Assembly: GCA_003640385.1 (NCBI GenBank)
Contig: RCAB01000307.1
Coordinates: 1 to 64,000 of the forward strand
Length of the DNA stretch: 64,000 nucleotides
Source of the DNA: Setaria digitata
Lineage: Eukaryota > Nematoda > Chromadorea > Rhabditida > Setariidae
Direction: 5' to 3'
The first letter of the stretch is position 1. Each line of letters begins with the position of its first letter. The notes under the pieces are model-generated. The model made no database searches, was not told the origin of the DNA, and saw nothing but the letters and a program-made list of their open reading frames with translations. Below, one piece after another: positions 23,732 through 63,966 of the stretch. A program made the position numbers and the translations under genes.

Positions 23732-24206
23732 NAAAAAAAAAAAAAAGAAGAAGAAAATTCTTTTCCTCCTTTCCTCCGAAAGAAAAGGAAAAGAGAAAAG
23801 AAATAAAAGAAAATCAAATATTTCTTAATATCTAAAAAAAAAAAAAAGAAAAGAAAGAACGAACAAAGTTATACATTTCTTAACAATTTTAATTTTGAAT
23901 TTAAGAAAACTTAAAATAAATCAAATTTCGAAAATCACAATAGGGAATGCAATGAAATGGAATTAAGATTATTGCAATTCTAAATGTGACTTCTCATTTT
24001 TCCTTCTCTTTTTTTTTCTTTTTTTTTTGAGTTTAAAATTTGACTAAAAAGTTCTTTTTTCGTTTTACTTAATTACTTTCATGAGACATAGAACTTTGCT
24101 AATTATACTTTCAACAAATTAATTAGTATTATTGTAAAAAAAAAAAGAAAAATTAACCGTATGGTATAAATAAATAAATGATCCATAATCCGTAAAGCAT
24201 ATGCAT
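17042..24206 (-). CDS. Secreted PAN/ZP-domain apical matrix protein with a mucin-like insert in the ZP domain
   Basis: About 1060 residues, minus strand. Exons: 24206-24158, 23590-23428, 22943-22810, 22056-21778, 21585-21386, 21106-20952, 20563 to about 19945, about 19445-19222, 18959-18438, 18304-18147, 18012-17771, 17665-17485, 17437-17288, 17157-17042. Phases close except at the junction between the 20563 and 19445 exons. The N-terminus MHMLYGLWIIYLFIPYG is a signal peptide split by intron 1. Two PAN/apple-like modules follow (about residues 22-115, then 116-207). The ZP-N half (about 208-325) has its four cysteines (YEC, FTC, KNC, ARC). Next comes a Thr/Ser-rich stretch of about 450 residues, then the ZP-C half with cysteines in GCQ, DGCQ, LVCPP, YSC, RICPFAPCPV, KCED and EGCG. 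A basic RSKR site follows, as in furin-processed ZP proteins, then a tail ending RTGDVP. No clear transmembrane helix was seen after RSKR. ZP proteins polymerise into apical extracellular matrix; PAN-plus-ZP architecture in nematodes is that of NOAH-1/2 and LET-653, which shape cuticle and tubes. Exact orthology is not assigned. Confidence 0.88.
18631..18717. repeat. Coding trinucleotide array (poly-Thr) in the ZP gene
   Basis: GTT/GCT repeats on the plus strand read as ACA/ACG-type codons on the coding minus strand, giving runs of Thr with interspersed Ala and Lys in the mucin-like region. Similar arrays occur at about 20222-20275 and 20365-20445. The arrays are in frame and inside a long open exon. 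Confidence 0.8.
19022..19076. repeat. Poly-A tract with ambiguous base
   Basis: About 50 consecutive A with an 'n' at 19073, in the intron between the exons ending at 19222 and starting at 18959 of the ZP gene. The true length is likely unresolved. Confidence 0.8.
20734..20823. repeat. 45-bp tandem duplication in a ZP-gene intron
   Basis: A 45-base unit beginning AAGCATTTCATTTGATAGG occurs twice, back to back (20734-20778 and 20779-20823), in the intron between the ZP-N half and the Thr-rich exon. There is no coding consequence. Confidence 0.9.
23698..23746. repeat. Poly-A tract with ambiguous base in the ZP gene first intron
   Basis: An A homopolymer of nearly 50 bases with an 'n' at 23732, within intron 1 (23591-24157). 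On the coding strand it is a poly-T tract. Confidence 0.8.
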
Positions 24207-26126
24207 CCAGCTGCAAATATCATTTTGATAAGTAAATGATATGATCAATTATAAAAATATAAGGGGGGGGGAAAAAAAAAGAAGCGCACAGATATATAAT
24301 TTTTATTTAGAAAAAAAAAAAAAAGAAAAAAAAAAGAATGCCTTTTTTCTCCTTTTCTTTTGAAAATTTCCACTTTTTATCTAATCTTTTTCTTTTTATT
24401 AAAATTCAAAGTAATTGAGTTGTAATTTTTTTTTTTTCATATTACAAATTTATTGATAATGAAAGGTGCAAATATTAAAATATATATATATAGATAACTT
24501 TCTATATATATAGAAAGAAAGTTTTGGAATGAAATTTTAACTTTTTCAAGAAATTTGAAACTGATTAAAAAATTAAAGGATTTTAATCAGTTTCAAAATC
24601 AGAAAAAAAAATGGAAAATTGTAATAAAATTTCGAATTATTTTCGTTTCTTCTTTTCTGTTTTCTGTCATCATTGTGAATTATTTTGCAAGGTTATTATT
24701 ATTAACGAAAATTACAAAAAAAAAAAAAAAGAAAAAAAAATGGAAAATAAAAAGAGGCATTTATTACAGTAATGGAAAAAAAGAAAAAAAAAAGCTAGAA
24801 AATAGAAATAAAAATTTAAACAAGAAAATGTAAAAGAAGAACGAAAACTAAAAACGACAATTTTTGGTCAAATTAATATGGTACGGAATAAAATCTATTT
24901 GCCATGGTAACGTAAGGTAGTAATAATAACAAAAAAAAAAAAGGCAAAGACGAAAAAGATGAGGAAAAAAAAAATCTATTTTATTTATTAGTCCATAAAT
25001 ATCTATGATAAATTAAGCTAAAAATATTTGGAGAAAATGAAAAAATTAAAAAATGGATGTGGACGAAGACTTAACCAAAAAGTTATTGACAGTTTTGATT
25101 ATTTCAATTTTTTTTCCTCCTTTTGCTAAAATATTTCTAAAAAAAAAAATAAAAAGAAAATAATAAATGAATGAAATGAAGAAAAAGAAAATACAAAATT
25201 GAAAAACACTCGGTTGATTGGCCTGAAAGATTTTAAAGTACTATTGAATTTTACGAATTTCCATTATACGATTATAAATGGTATTTTTGGAGGAATCTGT
25301 AATAATATAGCTTAACTTATTTAGAACTTAATGATATCATTTATTAGAGCTGCATAATTTTTCTTTTTTCTTTCTTTCTTTTTTTTTTTTTTTTTTTAAG
25401 AAAAAAAATTGATTTGATAAATGAATAAATTTTTGGATCACTAAAAAATTCCTTAAAAAGAAAGGATTTTGTTTTTGGTTGCTCATCCTCAAGTTATACT
25501 ATTTCTGGGCCAATCAAATATCTGAAATGTGAAATGCTAAATTTTACGAAATTTCTAATTGAAACCATATAAAATATTATGTAAAATTTATGCAAAAAGA
25601 AAAACAAGTCTGAATTAAATGGTTGAGAAAAGTTGTCGGAAGAAATGAAATGAATTGAAATGAATTGAACTGAATTGAATTGAATTGAATTGTATCGAAT
25701 TGAGCTATTGATTAAATGGAATGGATGAGAATATAAATTGGGTGACACCACCCTTGACATATTTTAGGGGGCATTTTCTACTTGAAATCAAAAATTCAAT
25801 AGTTCTAAAAGGAGGAAATATTTGATTTTTTTTTTTTAATAAATATTTTTTTTCTACTTTCCCAACCCTTCAATATTTTTATTTCTTCGAGCATTAATCG
25901 CTCATACAGCTCACAAGGATCAATTGACCACTTCTTATATCGTTTAGTTGAAAATTTATTTCAAAATTTTTGATAAAATTTAGAGAGAAAGAAAAATGAA
26001 ATGATTAAACATTTCTCCTAATTAAATAAATTAGTTTCCATGCTAGCTTACAGAGATGAAGAAAAGAAAAATTTAATTTTTGTAAAAAGTTTCAAATTAG
26101 CGAACAACAAAGGGAAAGTTTTTTCC

Positions 26127-26160
<34 letters not shown>

Positions 26161-26811
26161 CAATTTTCATAAGCAAAATTCGGAAAAATAGAATCAAATC
26201 TTTTAATTTACACTGTTTATGTATTTTTAATACATTTAATAGTAGGAATTTTAGGCTCTAAAAGAGATTATATGATATAATTAAAATATATTTAAATATT
26301 GAAAAATTCTCGAGAAAAGCATCTTTTTTTGTGTTTCAAAAAGGTTTAAAATTTGAAAAATTTTTTCTTTTTTTTTGCTAAGAACTTTTATATTTTGCTT
26401 TGGAAGAAAGAAGATAATGGAAAATCAATTGATGAAAAATAATGATGCATTTGTTGATTTCGAGAGATAATCTTAGATTTAATACATTACAAATATTCAA
26501 ATAAAAGGTTTCATTGTATTTATAATCAAAGCAGAATATAATGTTAAATTGCTAAATGCTTCTTAAGCTGATAAATTAAAAAAATAAAAATAAAAATAGG
26601 CCTATATTACATCAATACGCGCATTTCTTAATTCATGCACCATAATTAATTAAAATTTTTTATTTTAACTAGAATTCAATTGTCAGTGTCTTACGTTTGT
26701 TTAAATACAAAACATCACGCATTTTATGATCCTACACGTGATAGATGACGTGATTTTTGCGTCAAGCATTCTTCCTCTTCTCTATCTTCTTTCATTTCTC
26801 TCGTTTTTTTT

Positions 26812-26842
<31 letters not shown>

Positions 26843-27110
26843 ATCTTAAAATAAATCACAAAATAAAGTATTAAAAAATAACTAATTAATTAGCCTGGAT
26901 CAAAAATTCCTGAATTTTTACAAGAAAAGCATGTAAAAATCGGAAATATTTTAATGATAATAAATTAGTTGCAAAATGAAGAAAAAGAAGAAGGAAGAAA
27001 GGAGGAAAGTTTTTCGAGGTGACAAGAGATTATTTGTGATAGGACACGAGACAATTTTATGATAACGTAAATACCAGAGGATTATTATACCTGTACTTAT
27101 ATCACCTTAG

Positions 27111-27150
27111 CTCACCTCACCTCACCTCACCTCACCTCACTTCATCTCAC
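27111..27150. repeat. (CTCAC)n pentanucleotide array
   Basis: Seven near-perfect CTCAC units (GTGAG on the other strand), the last ones slightly diverged. The GC content is higher than the surroundings. Confidence 0.85.
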
Positions 27151-27317
27151 CTATGTTTACGTATATAGCGTATTTGTGGGTGTTTGTCTGTGCGTATCGG
27201 TGGGTGTGTGTCACTTCAGGAATGAGGCCTTGACATCTCTCTATACAATGTCATCCGGTCGCTTTTCCAACCCTATTTATGGCAATCATTTTCTGCAAAT
27301 GATTCATCTACAAATAT

Positions 27318-27318
<1 letters not shown>

Positions 27319-27368
<50 letters not shown>

Positions 27369-27380
27369 NCACACACACAC
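27319..27380. repeat. (CA)n microsatellite
   Basis: About 30 CA units interrupted by an 'n' at 27369. The plus-strand frame of alternating Thr and His reading through it is an artefact of the repeat. Confidence 0.9.
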
Positions 27381-27849
27381 CTGTAATGGAAATGTCCACT
27401 GCTACCGATAGCATTGACCTGTGACACTTGGTAGTTGTATGTGTAAAAGATTGCAGTTAGCAATTTGCACAAATTACTAATTTCCGCTACAAAATAGGCT
27501 ATATAATGGGACAGTATTAGTGATATGTTAGATGAATAAGTTTGAAATATTACGTTAATTACGTAACGAAGTCGTGGTGGTACATTACGTTATATCCGTT
27601 GCAACAAATGATGAAGTGGAGAAAGCAGTCATTCATTCGTTGCTGTTTTTAAGAGATAATTGGAGATATCGTAGTAATTTGAATTTAGTTAATTTCAAAT
27701 TTTAATAAGGAAAAAAAAAAAAAAAAAAAGAAAGAAATATTTATTTATTCTATTTGCTAATTTAATCTACAAATTTCCACTGCTAATTAGTTACATTAAT
27801 TACTCGCTTTTTGTTTTCATTTTATATATTTTATTTATTTTTTCGTTCC

Positions 27850-28325
27850 TTATTCATCCTCTCATTCATTCATCTAACTACCTAGTAATTAGTTAATTCG
27901 TCTATAACCGTATTCACTGTCATCTTCATTTTTTTCTTCCTATTTTGTTTCCTTTCGCTGATTCATTTATCTGTTAATTAATCATCTCGTTTCCGTTTCA
28001 TTCATTAATCTTCATTCTTTTGTTCACTGGTTTAATCATTGATTCCATTCATTCATTCATCTATTCAATTATCGATTAATTAATTTGTATTCATTTACAT
28101 TCATCTGTGCAGTTTTTCATTTCTTTTGTTCATCTACTTATTAATTATTTAATCAGTGCCATAATTTCTTTATATCCATTCACCATTCATTCATTCGCTC
28201 ACTCATTCATTCAATCACTCATCCATTCATCTGTACGCATTCGCTCGTTCAATTCATTCGTTCTTTTAATCACTTATTCATCCAATCACCCATTCAGTAT
28301 CATTTATTTAAATTCATTCATTGTA
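27850..28325. repeat. Degenerate TTCAT/ATTCA-rich low-complexity tract
   Basis: Pyrimidine-biased stretch in which TTCATTCATTCA-like motifs recur with many substitutions. It yields a Ser/Phe/His-rich frame on the plus strand with no family similarity. It is probably an old tetranucleotide array that has decayed. Confidence 0.65.
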
Positions 28326-30477
28326 TCACCAAGAGAACATAATACATGTAAAGTAATAGTTTTTTTTTTTGCCTCAGATAGTCGCATTTTAACAAAACTT
28401 CAAAATGATATTTTGAAATTCTAAATCCTTTTAATGTTGAATGGAAAACACAGTTCAATGTTGAATCACTGAGTGCCTAATTGTATGCTTACTATTCCTA
28501 TCAAATAAATAATTTAATCATTATAAAAAAAAAAAAAACCAAACCTTCTTTTATTTCATGTTTTTTTTTTTTTAATTTTACAATTATTTTATGAAAAGCG
28601 ATTTTTTTTTTCCAAATATTCTATATAAATTTATAGTTTTGAAATAATTTCATCGTAGAGCACAAAAAGATAATATTCGCTGATGCTCATACTTTAGAAT
28701 ATTTCTTGTTAATCGAGATTTTTAAATTTTTATTTCATAAATTAATAATTTACACTCTATAATTTTTTTTTTTTAAACGTTTTCTTTTTCAGGCTTTGCT
28801 TCTGCTTCTTCTTTCTTCTCCAATGATAAATTTTCAGTTGTTGTAATTTTTATGGCTATATTTTGATGCTAACTAATTTCCGGAATCTCATGTTCATATT
28901 TCCGCATTCCGAAGCAACAAGCAACAATGAAGTACTTTGTATTTATATATCATTTGCTTTCTTATGGTTTATTTTCTATCGTGTTTTATCATAATTACCA
29001 TGCATTAGTTATTATCAAATGCTAATAAGAATTTTCATTTCAGCTTTTTACACATACTTCATATTGCTGTTTCACTTTCAAATAATAGAAAAAATTATAT
29101 TCAGGAATCATTTCGCAATAATTTTTCAAGAATAAAAGAAGGACAAAAGTATATTAAAAAAAGATATTTAGAAGTGAAATACATTTCATTTTATCAATAG
29201 TGTCTTGTTCAAATTCAGAATAAACAGTTCAGGATGGTAAATTTCGGACAGCTGAAATTGAGCGGCAATTTACGATAACTGAAATTGAAATTCAAGATAA
29301 CTAAAACTAGACATGATGCTAAATTGCAATTCACTAAAAGTAAGTTTGGTTATTTTGAGTGTGTACTTTCTCTGGATCATAGATTCAAATCAGTTTTAAA
29401 GTAGTTTTTTATGGCGTATAGGCTTTTACACGAAGTCTCTGGAAGGGTTTTCATAATATAAGTTATCTAATCATACCAGTTTGACATGCTGATTAAAATT
29501 AATAACGATTTCTTGTCTCTTTCTTGTTATTAAAATCAGCAAATTGTAATTTAAAATAAATCAAAATTTCAAGAAATTACCTACCTGTCTCAAAATGATA
29601 CCACTTCATAAAGTATAATTAATGATATTACCTGAAAATAGCCCGTAAAATTAATTAATTTTTTTCCAAAAGTCGAAGTGAAACAAAAAATACAATTGAA
29701 ATAATTTTTATTTAATAATGACAACTTGAAAAGAAGAAAAAATTAAAACGCAATTTGTCATTCCGTAATTTAGTTTTGTATTATAATGTTTAAAACTGAA
29801 ATATATATAATTATTTTACCAAGCATAACAGATGATAAGTTAATGAAAATTACAAAATTATTCATGCCACTATTCGTATATATTTTCATTGTAATGCAAT
29901 TTAATAATTTCTAATATTTCAAGGTTCAAATAATTTCAAATAAAAGTTATCTGTTACGAGTAGTAACTAAATGTATTCTGATGGCAATTTAAATAAATAA
30001 AACTTAATTAATTGATTGCAAATGAAAGTAAAAAAAAGAGGAAAAAAAAAAAAAACATTACCGAAAGATTGATTTCGCATCGGAAGATAAAAGGGCGAAC
30101 AGAAAAGAACGAAAAGATTAGATGAAGAAATTCAATCAAAAACAAAATAAATCTAAAATTATGTAATAATTCCAAATATTAAATCTGAAATTACAACTAT
30201 TAAAGAAGTTTCTAATTTTCTATTGTCACATCTGCAATTAAACAAATCAATTATTCTTATGTATGATACAAATAACAAGATGAAATATATCATCCAACTG
30301 TATAGTATAGAAGACTAAATCCCTCAGCTATATTAATATTCTAAAGAAAACAAGAATTAGAAGAGATCTTTGATCAAAATGAATTTTTTAAGATGTAAGA
30401 GAAAAAGGAAAACATTTCTGTAAAAATTATAATTTTGAAACAATGGCTGAAAAAAAATGGGAAAATGAATAATTTAA

Positions 30478-56862
<26,385 letters not shown>

Positions 56863-59800
56863 ATGAATGATTAAAAATTTAACTAACAGCAACAGTAGTA
56901 AATATGATAGTAATAATTATCAGTAACCGATAATACGTTCCAGAGATTAATACCATATTATTTGCTCCATTTCAGTGAAAAATATATTGGCTAACAAGTG
57001 TGTAAGATGTCATTAATCGAATTACTGCGTTCCCTTGTAGTTAATGCATCAATTAAGAATTTTTTTTTTTTTTTTTTTTCTGGTTTAATCATTCAAAAAT
57101 CCCAATTTAATTAAAAATTGGGTTATTGCCAAATTCATTCCTTCATTCTCCTTCTCATTCAATTTTTCTTTTTTTTTTTTTCTAATTAATTCTTAATTTT
57201 AGCAACAATTTCAATTCCGTGGTTTTCCTTTCCTGTCCTGCAAATTGCATTTGATAAATTATTAATTTTGAAGCTAAATCTAAAATTAAATGATCACTCA
57301 GCAAACACAATCCTAACGACATCATAACATAATGCGAACACGTTGACTGCTTAATTCTAATTAGCAAAACAAACTGTATACATTTCTTATAAAATATTTT
57401 ATGACTTGCAACGAAAAAGACGAATTGTTAAGAAACACTTCGAATAGAGAGTTTTAAATGAATAAGTTAAATTTTGATAAAATTTCAAATCTAACACATA
57501 TTTTGTTAATTTTTTTCATCTTTTTTTGTAAGAATTACTAGCAAAAAAACATTGTTGCTGCATATTTAGTAAAATAGCAAAAACAGCTAAAAATTGTGAA
57601 AAAAAAATTTTGTTTAGAAAGAACACAGCTAATATAAAATAAATAAATTATTTGCGCCTAAATGAAATTAGGGCAATAGTGCGATATCAGCACTTTCATC
57701 GTATCACAACTAATCCCTTACTCTTATCACATCTAACGCTTTCTTTTTATTACATCTAAATGGAAAAACAGTATTCTCACTAAGGCTTTTGTTTTTTTTT
57801 TCTTTTTTCTTTTTTTTTGAAATTTATCGCAAAACGTTGAAAAAAAAAATTTTCATAAATGAAGTTGCTTTATTGTAAAAATAGATCATTTTGGATATCC
57901 GAAAAATTTCATTTGTTTCAGAGAAAATATCATGATTTTTGGTAATTAATTAATTAAGCAACCAGTTATCAGTGTCAGTCTCGTTTCAATTATCCAAACT
58001 ATAACATGCTGTTCGACTGAATAATTGATCACTACACGTTTCAGTTATATTGTAATTACTTCATCATATTGTTTAATTTTTGTCATACATTAAAATCAAA
58101 AGTAAAATCATTAATTTATAAATTGTCGATAATTCAACAAAAAAAAAGATAGAATGCACTTAACCTGTTGACAGGTAACAGAATGCATCAAAAAACAAGG
58201 TTCCCAATGAAAAGTAATTGCGAACAAGAAATGAAACAGAAATTAAAAAGAAAAGAAAAAATAAGAAACTAGTCCTCTAATTCTTCCTTCTTCTCACAGT
58301 TATTTGTAATATTATTTTTTTTTTTAAGGAAGGAATGATTCGTTGATTGTTATTTAATTCATCTAGGAAAGGTGAAAACATAGGGAAAATGTAACTAAAA
58401 ACATATTGAAGAAAAGTGCTAATTACAAAAGAAACAAATTTATTCATATGGAAAGAAAAATGAAAATGGAAATAAAAATCTGAAAATGAATAAGAAAGAC
58501 GAAAAAAAGGGAGGGAAATATGCAATAAAAAATCATTTAATAAGTTGATATACGCACTTTTACACAATTAATTTTAACTTTTACTTAAAATTTCTCTCTT
58601 CAATGTAAATTTCTCCTTTCCATATATATATTTCATAATTGCTCATTTAAGGATCTAAAAATTTGGTTCTTGACTTTTCACTTTCCTTCTCTACCAAACT
58701 AATCTTTATAAAAATAATTGTTAGTATTGCAATTATAAGTTATCTTTTCGTATTATTTGTGTTGCAACAGCAATAAAAATCCTAACCAATACTATTATTA
58801 TTATTTTTTGCCAATACAATTAGAGATATTCCCACAAACAACAGCAACTGTAATTACTATTCCGATTTCTAATAGTAAATTTATCACCATTTTTAATACT
58901 ATTACAAGAAGAACCATTAATACCATTTATTATTATTTTACAAAAATTATAGTAATTACTAGTATTATTAAAATTTACTGTTATTAACTACTGTCTTTAA
59001 TAATCACTAATCGCTATCATTATATTGATTATTGTTGTTATTAATATATTCCGTTATAATAACAATTACTAATATTTTGCTACCGATAGAACTACCACTA
59101 TTATTTGTACCACTGCAATCACTACAGCCATAATGCTAATAATATTACAACAACAATTAGCACCGCTTATTACAATATTAATATTAATAGTTAAATATAG
59201 CAGTTGTAAGCATTGTTATGACTAGTAGAACCACAATCAATGTTATTTTAATACAACAATAACAAAACTATTCCTAGCACATCTACGCAAACTTGCCTTT
59301 CACCATTTAATTGATCATTGAACTGCATAATCTTAAATGCTATCAAACATTTATTCGCAATCGTAGTTTATCTTTCTCAGATTAACAGCAATTGATAAAT
59401 GATATTTTGTGAAATTTCCATCTTCTCATTCCTATTTATATTAATCCTTGTTGCTCCTCCCCTCCTGTTAAATACTATAAAATAGGAATATATTATACGG
59501 GTGGGAGTTATTTGTCAGAAAAAAGAGCAGGAGAAATTTGAAATCTTTTCGAAAAAAAAATTAATATTATGAATGGATGGATTGTTTTTTCGATGTTACT
59601 AGAAATTTAAAAATGAGACTATATGAAGATGAGAAAATTAATTAAAAATTTGTCCATTATTATCATTAATACTTTTTTGTTTATTTTCATTTTAATATCA
59701 AAATTATAACGATTATTTGTCTTAAAATTAAAACGTGAAATTTTGAAAATTTTCCGTGCAATAGTAACGTTCTATTAGAGCACATATTTTAAAAAGGAAT

Positions 59801-62800
59801 AAATCAACATTTTTAGCTTAAATATTATGCTTAAGAAATCAAATAATAATAATAATAACAATAATAATAATAATAATAGTAATAGTAATAGTAATAATAA
59901 TAATAATATTAATATTAATATTAATAATAACAAAGAGAAAAGTCAAAATGTTAAAATAGCAGAAGGTAAAGAAGAAAATGATTCGGTGAGAAATTTGAAA
60001 AAAAAAGATGAAATGTTTGCAAAAACTCCAAATATAAATTAAAAATTTCAACTGAAAAATACGATCTTTGAAATGATATTGAGTATAATAATTAAATAAT
60101 CTCTGAGATTTCAAATAATTTAAAAATTCCAGACGAAAATGTACGCATGAATTCATTTATTTAATGACTACATGAACACATAGTTTATTTCATAATGCTC
60201 ATTTCCGTCAAATTGATTTTATCCAGGAAATACTGAAAGTAACTGACAACTATTCAATATCCTAAAATTGATCCGGAAATGTCTGCTTTCTGGAAAGATT
60301 GGGAAAAGTTACGAAGATGCAAAATGCAGTAGAAAAAAATATAGGCAGAAAAAAAAGGACCGGAAATTTCGTTTCTTTTCCACTCTATTGCATTTATTTA
60401 TCATTTTCTTTAATTTTTCATTCTTATTTTCTGTTATTTGTTAATCAACCTAAAAGTTCCTTTCTTTTTCTTTTAAAGAAAAATTTCGCTAAAACAAAAA
60501 GGCTATATAAAAAGTGAGCTATAAATTGTTAAAATTGCGGACAAAAAAAAAAAGAAAATAAAATAAGTAAATAAATAAAAACAATAAAAAAATACGTGAG
60601 AAAGTAAAAAAAAGAAAGAAAAAGACGTTAAAACTCAAAAATTAAAATGAAAAATTTTATAATTATAAATTAATAAGAAATCATGATAATAAGATAATGT
60701 AAAATATTATGTAATTTTTGCCCTCAAGAGAAAAAAAAGGTGGAAAAGAAAAATAAGAATTGATTTAATTCATTCATTAATATTCTATGCATGCAAAATA
60801 TCAATTAAATGAATAAAAAATTAAGAAATTTTGCTTTTATACCTAAATGTATAAATTTTCTTTATCTTTGAATGTTTTTTCTATTATTTTCTTCTTTCCT
60901 TTCCTTTTCTAAACACACAAAACAAACAAAAATAGAAGGAAGAAAAATAAGATGAAGTGAGAAAGAGGAAGATGGGAGTAAAAAGAAAAGAGGAAATCAT
61001 TAATAGGCTATTAAGATAAAATTCATCATATTTATTCACTCACTTACGTCCCATTTTATATTTTAAACTTTTTTTTTTGTTTTTTTTTTTTAATATAAAG
61101 AAGTTGTTGTAGAGAAGAAGGCGAAAGAGCTGGAAAAGGAGAGGCTTGAAAAAGCTCACTTCATTCGCTAATGAATTTCACTAAAACTAAATCAAATTTT
61201 CTTTTAAAAATGATAACTAAAACCAAATATAATCGTACTGTTGTTGCTTGTTTGTAAAAGAGAAAAGGAAAAATTAGATTTATATTATTTGTAGTAATTG
61301 AATAAAAATTTTCGAAAAAATGAAATGTCATCAATTTTATATATATATATGAAAAAAAAAACCGTTCAACTGCAGTAAAAATTTGCAAAAATTTTTGAAC
61401 TTTTAGAAAACTAAATTAATTCACTAATACTGTATTAGTTCAAAATTTTGAACTTCAATTTTCCTGATAGTTTTTTTTTTTTTTTAGTAATTAGTGCTAA
61501 TAATAATGTGCAAGCACTAAACTAGTCAATACAATTGTTGCAGACAATTTTTCCTTTGAATAATAGTTCCAATAAGAATACTAATAAACATATTTCAAGC
61601 ATTTCTTTCTTCATAGAAAAAAAAAAAAAAAAATTGAAATTAATCAATAATCAGCGGTTAATGAGTAATTTTTTATTCAATTATGTGAATGAATACTAAT
61701 GGAAACATTGTAAACGAGTGGTAAACTTTGTTATTTATTTTTCTCAAGCAAAAATATTATTGAAGTAGCCTAATACTTTCTATTTAATTTGAAAAGAATC
61801 AATTAGCAAATTTATATTTAAGCGTTATTTAATAGTTTCTTCTAGTACATCAATTTTGATTAAATAACAACAGGAAATCATTTATTTTAAAATTTTCAAC
61901 ATATTTTCATCAAATTTTTATGATTTTGTGGTTAATTTCAGTTTGAAATGCGCTATTATAAATGGAAAATAATTTTTTAGATTCCACATTTTTTGCTAAC
62001 AAATTTGATTTTACGAATAATTCAAATAAAATTTTTTGATAAACAGAATCTTAAGGAATTATTCTATTCATGGAGCAAAAAATCTTCGACGCAGTTGAAT
62101 CCACTCTTCGTAGTTTTACATAAATTTAATTAGTGAATTTGGTCTTGGTTCAGTCTTCTTTTTTCAGAAAAATTTTTCTCAAAAAGAATTCCTAATTGCT
62201 TGCACAATCCATGCTCATATGACTGATAGTTCCAAATAATAAATCTAGATATAATTTTGACTTAAGTAATTTTTATGGCACCATTAGTGAAAAGTGCAAA
62301 GTTGAAAAATGAAAAAGTGCAAGATAGTAGACCGAAAGTAGCAGACACGGCACGTCATATCATTAATTAATTTAATTACTCAAATATTTGAATGGATTTA
62401 GTTGAAATGAGAATTTTTTTCATCCTGTTAATTGATGCAAATATTAATGTCGAGAAAATTTCACGAAAATTGCTTATGTCAATAATATTTTACGAAAATC
62501 GCTTATAGAAATTTTGATAAAGAATGTTATTTGCATAATGAAAGCATGATTTCAGAGGAAAAAGTCGAAAAAAAAAATTTTTTTTCATAATTTACGCTGG
62601 TAAGATTTGGCTGCTTTTTATCATTTAACTAAGAAAGAGTCCGCTTTTATTCATTATATTTATTCTTTTTTTTTTTTCAATTTACTTACTAATTTATTCG
62701 TTTCTTTTTACTAATTTTGTTTCATGCACGGAAGTCTTGGGAAAAAGTTTGGTATTCCAAAAAATTAGTTTGAAAGAAGTTGGTGAACGAACGGTTGATT

Positions 62801-63929
62801 CAAAATTTTAAGTTTAAATTAAAAACAAACAGACATTCGAATGATAAAGTCACAATTGAAAATTTTAGAATTGAATGAATGGACATATGTTAGCTAATTA
62901 TCGATCTGAGATTAATAAATGATAAGTGATGAAATGATTCGGGAAAAAATTGATACGTTATAATAAATTTAGTTTCAGCTATTGAGGAAGCACCAATTTT
63001 TGACTATAAATGGTAATATATCATCAATTAATCCAAAATAGACACTTTAACAACATTTATCGCCACATCAGATAAAGCCATTCAAATCCTAGTGATAAAT
63101 TTCAAATTTAAAACTAATTCCATCCCCATTCATTTTAAAAAATCCAAAATTGAAATTATTTGTCGCAACTTTTTTCCTATTAGCCTTTTCTGGAATTTCC
63201 CTTTTTGCCACCTCTCCTAATCTCATAGCAATAATTTCTCCCCTGCATTAAAAAAAAAAAAAAGAATTAGAGATCCAGAAAAAAATATTAAACTTAATCA
63301 CGCTATGCACATCCTTATCAACTTCAAAATCCCAAAATGATTAAACCAATGCAAATTAAAAAGAAGTGAAACACACTAATTGCTAAATGCTAAAATGATT
63401 GCACTTTGCTAAAAGATGTCATAATTTAGAGTTTTCAATAAAAATTTACAAAGTGCAGAGAAAAAATGAGGAATGAAAAAATCAAAAATTATTGAAGAGT
63501 GAAGTGAAGTAGTAGAAATTATAGAATAAAAATAAATGTGAATCGATTATTATTTGGTAATCGAGTTATTTATTATTGTTAAGTGAATAAAACTAATCAT
63601 CTATTACTGTTTAATTAATAAAAATAAATATTCACTACACTTTCTTATGTAAATATTTCAAAATTTCATAGTTAAATCGTATTTTTATTATCACAGTTGG
63701 AAATTCAAAATCTACTTACTATAAATGTATAGATTGAGAAAATGCGATGATTGCTCACACATTTTTAATTTTCTTTTATGATGGTTCAACCCGTTACTTT
63801 TGCTTAACAACTTACAATTTCATTAAATGAGAGAATAAAAATTTGAAAACTTCCACGCTCAGCTGTATCTTTTATTGGAATCAGCTATCAGTAAAGCAAG
63901 CATATTAATCATTTTTAGTCCATTTTTAG

Positions 63930-63966
<37 letters not shown>

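Larger units (their letters stand above)
24207..30477. other. 6.3-kb region without recognised genes
   Basis: Divided between the upstream flank of the minus-strand ZP gene and the downstream flank of the minus-strand PKC gene. The open frames here are lysine-, phenylalanine- or repeat-driven and lack splice context or protein motifs. It contains A/T homopolymers, a CT-rich tract (26814-26840), a CTCAC array, a CA array and a long stretch rich in TTCAT. The promoter of the ZP gene should lie just right of 24206, but no specific element was identified. Confidence 0.6.

Noticed and set aside
27176..27424. Thr/His repeat protein candidate
   Set aside because: Produced entirely by the CA microsatellite, which also contains an 'n'.
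59827..60042. Poly-Asn protein of 71 codons
   Set aside because: Generated by the AAT microsatellite; the remaining residues match no family and no intron signals flank it.
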